Source of the DNA: Bugulina stolonifera
Taxonomy: Eukaryota; Bryozoa; Gymnolaemata; Cheilostomatida; Bugulidae
Assembly: GCA_935421135.1 (NCBI GenBank)
Contig: OW285194.1
Coordinates: 9,470,376 to 9,534,375 of the forward strand
Reading direction: 5' to 3'
Length of the DNA: 64,000 nucleotides
A program made the position numbers and the translations under genes. The notes under the pieces are model-generated. The model searched no databases. It was not told the origin of the DNA and worked only from the letters and a program-made list of their open reading frames with translations. Shown one piece after another: positions 23,545-34,000 of the stretch; position 1 is the stretch's first letter, and the number at the start of each line of letters is the position of its first letter.

Positions 23545-25259
23545 AAATGTTGTGGCAGTTATTCTTTATTTGTGTACAATGACTTAGGTATTCTATATTG
23601 TAGAAAGTTATAATGCAGCGCTTGGTTCTTGGGCATGGTTCTAGCTACTGTTGTAACTACAAGTATGCTGTTGTAGCTACAAGTATACTGTTGTAACTAT
23701 ATGCACTAAATGACTACAATTTTTGCATTACCTGAACAAGCTCAAAAATGTCCAACTTCGAATTGTGTAGCAATGCAACTGCACTACATAACTTAATCAT
23801 TAATTGTAGCATCTGTATTTATTTGTAGGGAAAATCTAGCATTTTCTCTGATGCTCTGAGATGCTATAGTTTTTCACAATAACTGTTAGTGATTATTACA
23901 AAGTTGGGTAATAATAGCATTATATATTTCACTAGAAGTTAATTCAGAAAGTTGTCTTCTCTCTACAAAGAGCAGACAACTTTTGTCTCATTAAATTTTC
24001 GTACAATGTTGAACCATTACTACTTACTAGTACCAGTACTAGAGCACTGCTTGTAAAAGATTACTCATGAGGTATGATACCTTATCCACATGTACATGTG
24101 CATGATTTTGTATTATAATTAGGCTGTAGTATGCATTCTTTTCTTAGAAACGATAATAATATGATTAATAATACAAATTGTACATACGAGAGTGAAGAGC
24201 TGTACGGAGACTGATAGTCTGGGGTTTGGAGTTTAGAGTGCACTACCAGTTTCACAAGATAAAAGTGCTATAAATTATTAAAAGACTATTTTGTTATTTT
24301 GACACGAACTTATTTTTGTCATAAGTGAAGCACGTGTTTCTAAGTCCAATTTCACCAGAAAGCTAATGAGTCGCCTCTTCTCTTTTATATGCATGTACTA
24401 TAACAGATGGCAATAACGCCTACTAGCAGAGCATGCGACTGCCACTGGAATAAACATGGTGCCATTAGGCAGGATGACACTGCACTGCAAGCCTTGTGAA
24501 TTTTATTGGAAAAACTACTTTTAGTTTAAAACATGGTGGGTTAACAGATCTTATTTTCATAACAAAGACTATTTATTGTAGTCCTTTTAATTAAATGCAC
24601 GATTGCACTATATCTGGATTTCAATTTCAGCTTATTTATGGAATGCAAGATTTTAATGCAATAATTCTAATTTCATTGGACTTTTTGTAGCCTTGTTTAA
24701 ACCTGATTCCATGTCTAATCAAAAGGAATGGCTGACTCAGTGAAGCTTCCTGTTTAATGAATTGAAAAGGCCAAATCATCATATTAGTTGTTTCCTTTCA
24801 CTACTTTTACGTTACTTTGAATAATATATGCAATGGCAAGAGAAATATATACAATGAGGGGACAATTCCCTACTGTATTGGTACAATACATTGTATAATT
24901 CATCATTGAAATGAATGGATAATAATATTATAAATAATATATTTTTCTGCATGTATATTGATCTAATAATATGTCGACTACTCATGTATACAAAGTTCAA
25001 TTCACAGCTGTAGACTGATAATGGAACCAAACAATGATGGCTAATAGCATTCAAGTTCATTGAAGGTGCAACTCACAAGCTGTTAACATACCAAAGAAAG
25101 CCGAAGCAGTCATCAGTTCGAGCCAGCAGAGCAGTTAACAACATTTTTATTTTCAACCTGTTGTATTTAATTCATTCAGCGTACTCCATTTCCCCAAACA
25201 GCAAATATCGACTCAAAGCAGCAAACTCCATAAAACTTGTTACTTAATGTATTGTTACT
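23545..25259. other. Intergenic
   Basis: No exon recognised. It contains a short hairpin repeat at 23949-23984. Confidence 0.4.
23949..23984. repeat. Short hairpin repeat
   Basis: AAGTTGTCTTCTCTCTACAA followed by AGAGCAGACAACTT folds on itself; same family as 9383, 30310 and 31562. Confidence 0.6.
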
Positions 25260-28200
25260 ATGGTTACTGAGCGCCTCTTAATGCAAAAATACGTATTTGC
25301 ACTCATAGTGTTAGTGAGTTATGTACAATCTGCAGAACATAATGGACGAATTTACACTCAAAAGAAGAATGTGGCGGTAAAAAAACCTGACTCGGATGAT
25401 GGAGTGGAAGAGATACCGAGTGAGTATGCAAGATTATGTCACATGAGTCTTTAAGAATATTTTGCATTCTTTTACATGTATATTCAGATCAGTCACGCCT
25501 CGCAAAAGTTTTCAAGAAGCTACAAATTGCTAGTAAGCAAAACTTTTTAATACATTATATAGCAGTATAGCTGATTTCGAAGAGAAATGCTACCTTGACC
25601 TTTTGTAACGTCACCTGCTGACCACAAATGCTTTTCAAAACTTTACTAATAATCATCAACACAACAATAATAATAATAATAAGGTGTGCGATTACTCAAA
25701 TAATAATAATAGTGGCAGACTGCCGTGATCGAGTATGTCTATCGTATTTTATATACCACGTGCTTAGGCGTGTCTCGTTTATAGTGTTGCGTTAGTTTTC
25801 CTAGGTCTCACCACCACTTTTCAGTCACTGCCTGTTATGAACCCAGTGTGAAGCATTTTGCAACCAGGCCGGAACCGACAGTGCTGGTGCTGCCGTTTTC
25901 ACCTGCCCTGCCGTGATGTAATATATACGACTGTTATCATACACGTACTGTATTGTACATTATCATTATTATCATGGATACACTAGATATTCTGTAAATA
26001 ATGTGTTGAGAGTGCAATATTGGTGTTATGTCAATTCTCCTCATTTATGCAGATGTAAGACGAGCTATCAACTGTATGTCTCAGTGTGACTCCATCAATG
26101 AAAACTGTCTGTCTGGAATCTATAATTTGACAAGTAAGACTTGCCAACTGCATCATATCACACTTCAAGTGACAGCTGGTGAAGCAAATGATATTGTGTA
26201 TTTTGAAAAGACATGTCAAGACTCAGGTAGGTAGAGCTGTGCATGATTTTTACAAGTATTTTCCTCTTTTTTATAAACATACCAAGTCATAGACATAGCA
26301 TCAACATTTAAACGGAACCAAACTATCTGCTGTTTGAACCTATTTACCATTGACCACTGCATCATCCTCCAATTGTGTCCGTCTTCACAACAATTTTGTC
26401 TGCATGAATTTTAGCTAACAACAGTTACGATGAAACGTATACAAACATGGAGCTTCTACAACCTGACATCTCGCGGAACTTGCCGTCAATTCAAAGCTGT
26501 AAACTTGCTTGCTGTGTTATCCAATTGTGTATTGCTCTGTCATACAATGCGGCTTCATCTACATGCGCCATGTCTGGGGAATTAAGTATGGTCAACCAAT
26601 CAGGAGCTTCGGAGCTACTGACCTTGGTTAAAGAGTCACACTCTACAGATGTAAAGATTTACGGGTTCTCTACGTTACTTGCAAGAGGTGGGCATTACAA
26701 GCTATTTGATATGACTTTTGTGCAGATTAGATTCACAGGCTAATTCATACTATTTGTTGCCCATGGGCTGAGGGCGGAACAATATAAATGGCAGCAAAAT
26801 GTGAATGAAAAGCTAGATGAGTTATCATCCAGCAAGTGATAAAGTATTTTACATGTGTGCATTCTCTACCAGGTGAAAACCAGACAGAGCTCTTGGGTCA
26901 GATTCAAACATTTACCAAAACCAGCTAGACTATTTGTTAGACAGTTCTTAGCAAGGTACTTCCTATGTAATAATGTTTCACATGAACATGATACAAACTA
27001 TAAGGACATCATTTTAGTGTTTAAATGTACATGTACAAGCAGAATTGTCACAAATGTACAAGTTAGCTACACTGTATATAAATAAGAAGTTCTTGGTAGC
27101 CAATAAAGGTACTGTTTTAAAATCTCACTCACATGAAAGGTCTTTAGCTAAAGGAAGATAGGTCTATAACTGTAATAATAGGTAATGGCTGATGCATAAA
27201 ACTGCTTTTAAATTAATTTTCTTTGAAGATGTAGCTGTTTGGAAGTAAGTATTCAGTTTTATTTCCCGAAATAATCGTCACTTTTATAGTTGTCTTCACT
27301 TGTTCAAACAACACGTAAAAGAAGCTCAGCTTTAGGCAGGTGCATCTCTACTACTCTAAACTGTGCTGTATTTATAACTGATGGTTTCAAGGTGCCGATG
27401 CATTACTATCCACCAGCAAAAGTGAGAATTACTCAGCATTCAAAGCTGTCGATGGAACTTATATTCCTGCCGGAACTGAATCAGAGAGCATGGTTCATAC
27501 ACAGCAGGAGACATCACCATGGTTACAAGTGGACTTGCTGACCAACCACTACATAATGGGGGTGAAAATATGGGACAGAAGTAAAGGTCATCCAGGTAAC
27601 CCTCTAGATGAAGCTTCTCAAAATAATGTGAGATATTCTAATTCTTCAACACAGTCTTACAATGTACCAGTAGTCTAGGATATTGCTTAAAAGTGTTAAC
27701 ACCTATAGAATTACCAGCACAGCAGCGCTCAAAGTTTTGAATGTGATACTGGCAGAAATTGCCGTTACATACAAGTCATGTAATTGTTTGAATTTTGACT
27801 GGTTTACTTGCATAGTGTAAAACAATTAGGATTAAGTACGTGTACAATGTATATAGAGATTTCAATCCTAGCGCCTAGATATTGTATGTGAGGAACTAAT
27901 TTATGCGCAAAGCAAGTCGCCCACAAGGCAAGGAAACAAGCTTCAGGCTCGATATGTGATATGTCCGGTTGTGTCCAAAATAGTGTATTCAAGCATTTTT
28001 AGTGTACAGTCTGAGTGGTTAGGCCAGATTTTACTCTATACCTACCCTGCTACTACCCTAAAAGCAGAATTATTTCGCGTAAGAAAGTTTCGCAAGCCAG
28101 CTAGTATTGAAGCAGTTTGCGATAGAAATCTTTTGAGTGTTTTGCCTCTAGCGAACTTTCTAATTTTTCTGTTGACTTATATATAAAAATATTTTGTTCA

Positions 28201-29199
28201 GAGCTAGTGTGTAGCTACAAAGTTTATTAAATGCTATTAGTATTTCATCTAATAAAATATGTGCTACTTACTTTTGACATTGCTTTTGAATTTTATCTGT
28301 TAAAACACAAAAATTTATTGAGTTTAAATGTTTATTAATACAAGAAATTGTTACTTTTTAAACCGCCAAGGGAGATAGCTCCTACTCTACTAATTCTCGA
28401 TAAAAATTAAGAAACTTTGTTATGCGGAGTAAGAGTTGTCTTTTCTTCTATACAAGTAATTTCAAAGAATTCTAATTGCAATTGTTAACAAGTATGTAGT
28501 TATCTCCCCTTAATATTTAAGTAAATCTTTTTTCTGCAATTCTTGCTGTGATATTTTTGAGTTAAAATAATACAATATTAAAACCTTTATTTGATTTTAA
28601 CTTAGCTATACAAATTCTCCAGTTTTATATGAAAACCTTCCTTGATTATGTAAACCAAAATCTTGAACACCTTTCTGTTCCATTAAATTTTCTTTATATT
28701 ATAGTTAGGAAGAAGATTTTATTAATGAGTGATATTTTCCCCAAGTTTGCTACACGCGGAATTCGCGAAAGTTAAATCCCGCAAACTGTATCTGCTTTTA
28801 GGGTATTTGGTGTAGACTGTTGTCGTTGGTCTAGATTTTTTGCTAATTAAAATTAGAGAAAAGTGCTTATTAGATGCTAAAGTGTGTATACTGTGAATAA
28901 ATGCTGCCGCATGTATTTGAAAATATGGGCTGCCACCTAACTTGTTGCTTGTGATTACTTCAGACTCTAATGCCAGGCTTGCAAATGTCAGAATAACAGT
29001 GGCTGATGATGACACTAACTTCGAAGATCCCCCAGAAGATGAGATCTGTAATTATCTTCCTGGACAACCACCAGGAGACCAGTTCTTGGTTACCTGTCAT
29101 ACTAGAATGCATGGTAGATATGTGAGGTTAACAGCTGTCGAGATTAATTCCTATTTGAACATATATGAGATGGAGGTGCATGGATTGGTATTACAATAA
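25260..29199 (+). CDS. Secreted PAN/Apple-like plus discoidin (F5/8 type C) protein
   Basis: Exons: 25260-25419, 26053-26226, 26415-26687, 27392-27595, 28964-29199 (TAA). All internal junctions are phase 1, giving 348 aa. A possible 24-nt micro-exon at 26873-26896 (ENQTELL) also fits the phase. The start may be Met 25260 or 25281; either gives a signal peptide (MQKYVFALIVLVSYVQSAEH). Exons 2 and 3 are Cys-rich modules of the PAN/Apple type (AINCMSQCDSINENCLSGIY; SCKLACCVIQLCIALSY). Exons 4 and 5 form an F5/8 C domain: SENYSAFKAVDG, WLQVDLLTNHYIMGVKIWDR, and RYVRLTAVEINSYLNIYEME near the end. Such domains bind glycans or phospholipids, and PAN modules bind proteins or carbohydrates, so an extracellular lectin or adhesion role is likely. 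Phase-1 exon borders around each module are typical of shuffled domains. No transmembrane segment is visible after the discoidin domain. Confidence 0.8.
28050..28800. repeat. Possible foldback element in last intron of discoidin gene
   Basis: CTACCCTAAAAGCAGAATTA near 28053 is answered on the other strand near 28800 by TACCCTAAAAGCAGATACAG. TTTCGCG/CGCGAA words and TTTGC..GATA words also recur in inverted order. The spacing is about 750 bp. The arms are imperfect and the borders unclear. Confidence 0.35.
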
Positions 29200-29904
29200 T
29201 GTTTTCACGGATTCAGTTGTTAGATTAATTCACACTGAAAGTGTGTAGAATCACGTACCAAGGCTTTTCATGCCGTATTTTTATAGTAGAAGTGTACATG
29301 TATTGGTACAAGTGTGTTCAATGTAGTGTAGCTCTGAGTTTGATGTTTACAGAATAGTATAGCTTGAGTGTAGTATTGATAGGTATCAACAGCAACAACA
29401 TTGTTATAAATGTGCTACTGATGTTATTAATTATAAACGTTCTGTAAAATTTTGCAACATCTAGTATAAAGGAGCAGCATGGAACTGGGTATTAAAATTT
29501 GCAGATGAAGGAGTGCAGGAACCTCTCTAAATATAGGTTGGATTCAAGGCAAATGCTGTTATTTCAGTAAAGTCTAAGTTCCTACTTAAAATTTCTAGAT
29601 TATTATTGTAATATTATCATTAATTTGTGTAATCCTAAAATAATTTACTTCTTAATGGGTTTTTACTAAGCTGTAAAAACCCTTTGAAGGTTTTATAGCA
29701 AAATGTGATTTTGTTATAAAAGACTTGATTGTTCTAATATTAAATTATTGTGATAACGAGTTATTTGTAAGCATTTGTAATGTTATACTGAAGTGCATAA
29801 ATATTAGAAGTTTATTGCATAATCTGTGTAGATTACACATCTGAGATGCACTTTATTAAGAAAGTGCCAACAAGTTTACTGCATACATATTAGTCTCACT
29901 CACC

Positions 29905-29941
29905 GAACTCACCAACTTATACGAACTCACCAACTTATACT
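29905..29941. repeat. Tandem duplication of an 18-bp unit
   Basis: GAACTCACCAACTTATAC occurs twice in direct succession beside the tail of the SINE that follows. Confidence 0.8.
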
Positions 29942-29949
29942 CCTCGACG

Positions 29950-30215
29950 TGACCAGCCCCTAGCAGCTCTCACTGCCAGGTGCCACTGCTGGCCAACTCC
30001 CTGTGAGAAAGGCCCAGAGAACAAGGCCTTTTTTTAGCAGGGGTAGAGGAGTTGCCTTGAAGCCATGCTGGCTTGCATGACCCCAAGGTCTTCAATACGA
30101 GGCACAGGAGCAATTGTGGCTGGATGCTCTTCTTAGCACCACCGTGACGGGATTTGAACCTGGAACCTTCAGCATGAAAGCCCAGCATTCTAACCCCTAA
30201 GCCACGGCTGCTCCC
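29950..30215 (-). mobile_element. tRNA-derived SINE, copy A
   Basis: On the minus strand it begins GGAGCAGCCGTGGCTTAGGG, with an A-box-like TGGCTTAGGGG and a B-box-like GGTTCAAATCCC about 45 bases on, as in a tRNA gene. A tRNA-unrelated body follows (AGAGCATCCAGCCACAATTG, CTCCTGTGCCTC) that is shared with the element at 42446. It lacks the fold of a functional tRNA and is best read as an RNA polymerase III retroposon. Confidence 0.8.
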
Positions 30216-30309
30216 AGCATACATAATTAATCTGTCCACCATTATTTACCTTATCTATAATATACATGTATTGACTATAATTAATAATGATACAAAGCAT
30301 ATCATTTGG

Positions 30310-30347
30310 GAGTTGTTTGCTTTCTTTAGGAAGAGGGCAACAACTCC
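30310..30347. repeat. Short hairpin repeat
   Basis: GAGTTGTTTGCTTTCTTTAG followed by GAAGAGGGCAACAACTC. Same family as 9383, 23949 and 31562. Confidence 0.5.
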
Positions 30348-30784
30348 AACTCCAAGCTGCTCAAACTATCACAAGGGATGCTGAAAAAAATTATCATTTA
30401 CATGGAAATTTGTTGCTCCTGTAAACAGTAACATTTTATTCTAATTTAATTGCGCTGTAACAGGATAAAAACAGTGTCCAACAAACAATAAACAAAAATA
30501 TGTCCACCCTTCTTTTGCATCAAACATATTGGAATATTTTGTGCACCAAAAACTCTACCAGACTTTTACAAAAGTAAAAATAATTGTGTAGCTGCTAACG
30601 TAGGTAAAGTAGAATCAATATATAAATGGTTACCGCAGACTGAGAAATCTCCAAATAGAATACAGAGTGAATGATGTGTTGGTGTAATGCAATGTGATGG
30701 TAATCAATTTGCCGTATCGTCTACATGTACATGTAACATTTAATTAGTTTGTCAATAAGAAAGCGAAAGATTCCAAATGCACTC

Positions 30785-31094
30785 TTATCCCTGTCTTCTT
30801 TTCTTATTTCGAGCTTTCTTTTTGCTTCGTCTTCTTTTTGCAAGTTGCTTTTTTGAAACTTTCCGTTTCACATTTCCCGGCTTTTTATTCACCTTCCGTA
30901 AGGGTTTGGCAGCTTTCAGCTGTAACTTTTTCCCAGACTTATGATTCCTTGCACTTTGCTTCAAACTCTTTCTCGATTTTGATTTCTTATTTTTAGACGG
31001 TCTTCGCGGCTTCTTCCTCCTTTTGTTAGAACTCTGTTTTCGCCATGGTCCTAAGTGCATTTTGGGTATTAGGGAGCAAGGTTGTGTAGGATTT
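30785..31094 (-). CDS. Last exon of peroxidase 1, encoding the basic tail
   Basis: Acceptor ACATTGATTGTAG on the minus strand, phase 2 in. The first codons read [20 protein letters not shown] and align with the last exon of peroxidase 2 ([20 protein letters not shown]), which fixes the frame. The rest is unique: [20 protein letters not shown] to the end [12 protein letters not shown]. An AATAAA lies at 30435-30440 on the minus strand, about 350 bp after the stop. Confidence 0.88.
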
Positions 31095-34000
31095 CTACAA
31101 TCAATGTACATGTTCACGTACATGTAAATTTTAACAAATGCAATACATTTATAATCAACTCGAATTTGACAGCAATGCTTTCTATATCCAAATACGAGGC
31201 AAAATAAAAAAAGAATTGTACTGTACTTAGTCGCAATGCTACGGGTTTCAGACTGATTTAAACCTAAATACAGCGCTGTATCACCACAGCTGATTGAGTC
31301 ATAGACTGCTGTTTCTAGTTACTACAGTGTCTAGAGATGAAAAACATGATAATTATTATATTCACCAGATCTCAGGCTAACCATATGGTCTCTATGAAGG
31401 AAGTTTAATCTCTGATACTATAGAAAGTAGCAAGGTAGGCTAAGCATATCTTATTTATGGTCAGACTGATGGACTAACTGTGACTGATTAACGCTTGCCC
31501 TGCTCATGCTCCAACTACTCTTCCAGAACAAGCAAAGAGAAATCGTTTGGTGTAGACTAGAATAAGCTATTGATTATAATTAGAAGTTGTCCTCTCTCAA
31601 GTGAAAGAGGACAACTTCTAATTATAATCAATAGCTTATGGGTGCCAATGTTTTGAACTTGTAGAACATTTATTTATTATAATGCAAGTCTTGGCAGGTA
31701 ATGAATATACAGCAGTACTTACTGAGCATTCTCTACCATCATAAGTTGTCTCCTCACGGTTACTCCTTGGATGTTACGGCAGAACAGGCTTGCCATTGTC
31801 ACCTTTCTAATCTCAGCCAGTTGATCTGTAATAAAAAAGAGTAAGAGTAAAGAGTGCGGCATGTAGACAGATAGCTATGTTCTATTTTTTGAAAATGGTG
31901 TTTGGCTGAAAATTAACTCATCAAATTCCAATTTGGTTGAATACAGTATTTCCTATTTAGTACAGAAAAGCGTTTTAAAAATGTACAATGTAGCTAATAA
32001 AATAAGGGGGGGGGGGGGGGGGGGGGAGAAGCTAGAACAATTGCATGTATACTTATATTCTATTTTTGGAAAATAACAATTGTAATATTTTGGTAAGAGT
32101 ATTTGAACAGATTTTTACTGCGTTGAAAGTAAACTTCCGGTGCATGAAAACCAAAAAGCAGTTTTGATTACACTCGCTAGCACAGGTGGTAAAGTTAATC
32201 GTTTAAAAGAGGCAATCATGATGTGCCATATTAACACAATATATTTGTGAGCAACCTACCAGTTGTGAATCCAGTTTCAGCGTCTGGTGTCTCGTGCCAG
32301 AATCTGTCTCCAAATCTTAACCGTTGGAACTGCAAACCAATCAGATGTCCAAATGTTTCGCCAATCATCCCCTCGGACAGCGGAACCTCAGACATTGCTA
32401 TTATATGAACAAAATACAATAGACCTTTTTATAATGATCAGCTCATATTTTGTCTACAGTATTGACATCACTATGAATCATCAGTTAAGATGCTTATATT
32501 CAAACCAAAAGGTCCAAGGCTTCAAATCTTGTCGGCCAACTGGCCATAATAGGGAGAACGCGCTAATTACACAACTACATCCTGTGCTAGATGCGTGTGA
32601 GGCCATCTGCAATTATCATAAGTATGTAACTCTGAGAATAGACATGTAGAAAATCTCTCTAATTTACAAAAATCTATTGCCTGTCATAGGCTACAAAGAG
32701 AACATAAATATGGTTCCCAACTCATGGCTTATGAGTTGAGTTATGTTACCTGCTGGGAAGAGCTCCATATCATCTGGTGTTGGGTAGACAGCCTCCAATG
32801 CATTGGCTGACTCTTGGGTATGTGTCCCAGCTGTAACTATCTCCGCATACGAGCCATATGCTGTTAGCCCAAGGAATCGCCTGTAGGACAAGACAGAATA
32901 TATTACTTAGTTTGCTTAATTCAAACCTCACATAATTATAAAAAACTTAGTCAGTTCAAACTTTCAGTCTTGGTCTCTGCTGAGCACTGTATAAATGGCT
33001 TTAAATAGTTCAAACTTATCATCTGTGATTCAAACCAATTATGGTGGTTCCTTGGAGTTTTAATTAAGCAAGTTTCTGTGGTATTACCAAATTCCTAGAT
33101 ACAGATTGTTAAAATCCAGATCAGCAGAGAAATGCGAATACCTACCTGACGTCATTGTAGCTAGCTATTCCATGGTCTCTACTTCTTTGGATGTTTAGTG
33201 CAGCTAAGTCCAGTTGTCCTCCAAACAAGTTATCTCTCAGCTGCAACATTAATGTCAGCAGTAGCTTACAATTAAAACTGAACAAACATTTAGAAATTTT
33301 AGTAGAATACCAGTAGATGATAATTTAAGGTCATGGTTTTACATTTATCCTAGATTCAAGAAAGGTTTTACAGTGCCAATTTACTTGCCCCTATTGTTAA
33401 AAAATTAGAGTTACCTGCCCTTGCTGTTAAAAAGCTACATTTGTTTGCCCCTGCTTTTAATAGGTTAGATATAGCTATCCTGGATACTAATAAGTTAAAT
33501 TTACCTGCCCCTGTGGCTAATAAAATCCATCTGCCCTTGCTGCTAAAAAGTTGGTTTTGTCTGCTTCTGCAGCTGTTAGTAGCCAAGAATTATCTACCCT
33601 TGCTGTTACTAACATTGAATTACCTATCCCTGCAGTTAATAAGTTGGAATTACCCACTCCTGTGGTAAACAAGTTAGAATTACCCACACCTGCAGTCAGT
33701 AAGTTAGAATGATCTATCTCTGCAGGCAATAAGTTGGAATTACCCACTCCCGCAGTTAATAAATGGGACTTATATAAACCTGCAGCTAACAAGGTTGGAG
33801 TTACCCACCCCTGCAGTTTAGAAGTAAGATTTATCTACTCCTGCAGCTAACAAAGTTAAAATTACTCACCCCTGCTGTCAGAAACTGGTCTAGGTTTGCC
33901 ACACCATCAGTTATTAGGCCTCTTAAAATTCCTTCACAACCTGAATCATAAGAAATAATTAGGTAAACATTACAGTATTGCTGCTTTAGATAAAATAATA

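Noticed and set aside
30785..31123. Stand-alone Lys/Arg-rich protein, such as a protamine-like sperm protein
   Set aside because: The frame follows a good acceptor in the right phase, and its first residues (NPTQPC...GPWRK) align with the last exon of peroxidase 2, so it is the terminal exon of peroxidase 1.
31718..31721. Normal end of peroxidase 1 at the TAA after exon 16
   Set aside because: The intron position and phase match peroxidase 2, whose next exon carries the conserved Cys motif; the TAA is kept only as a possible alternative isoform.
33361..33869. CRISPR-like array or minisatellite-encoded protein
   Set aside because: Units are contiguous, diverged and without unique spacers, and the genome is eukaryotic. 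The open frames are a by-product of the 30-bp period, and the frame reading from exon 12 meets a stop within about 17 codons.
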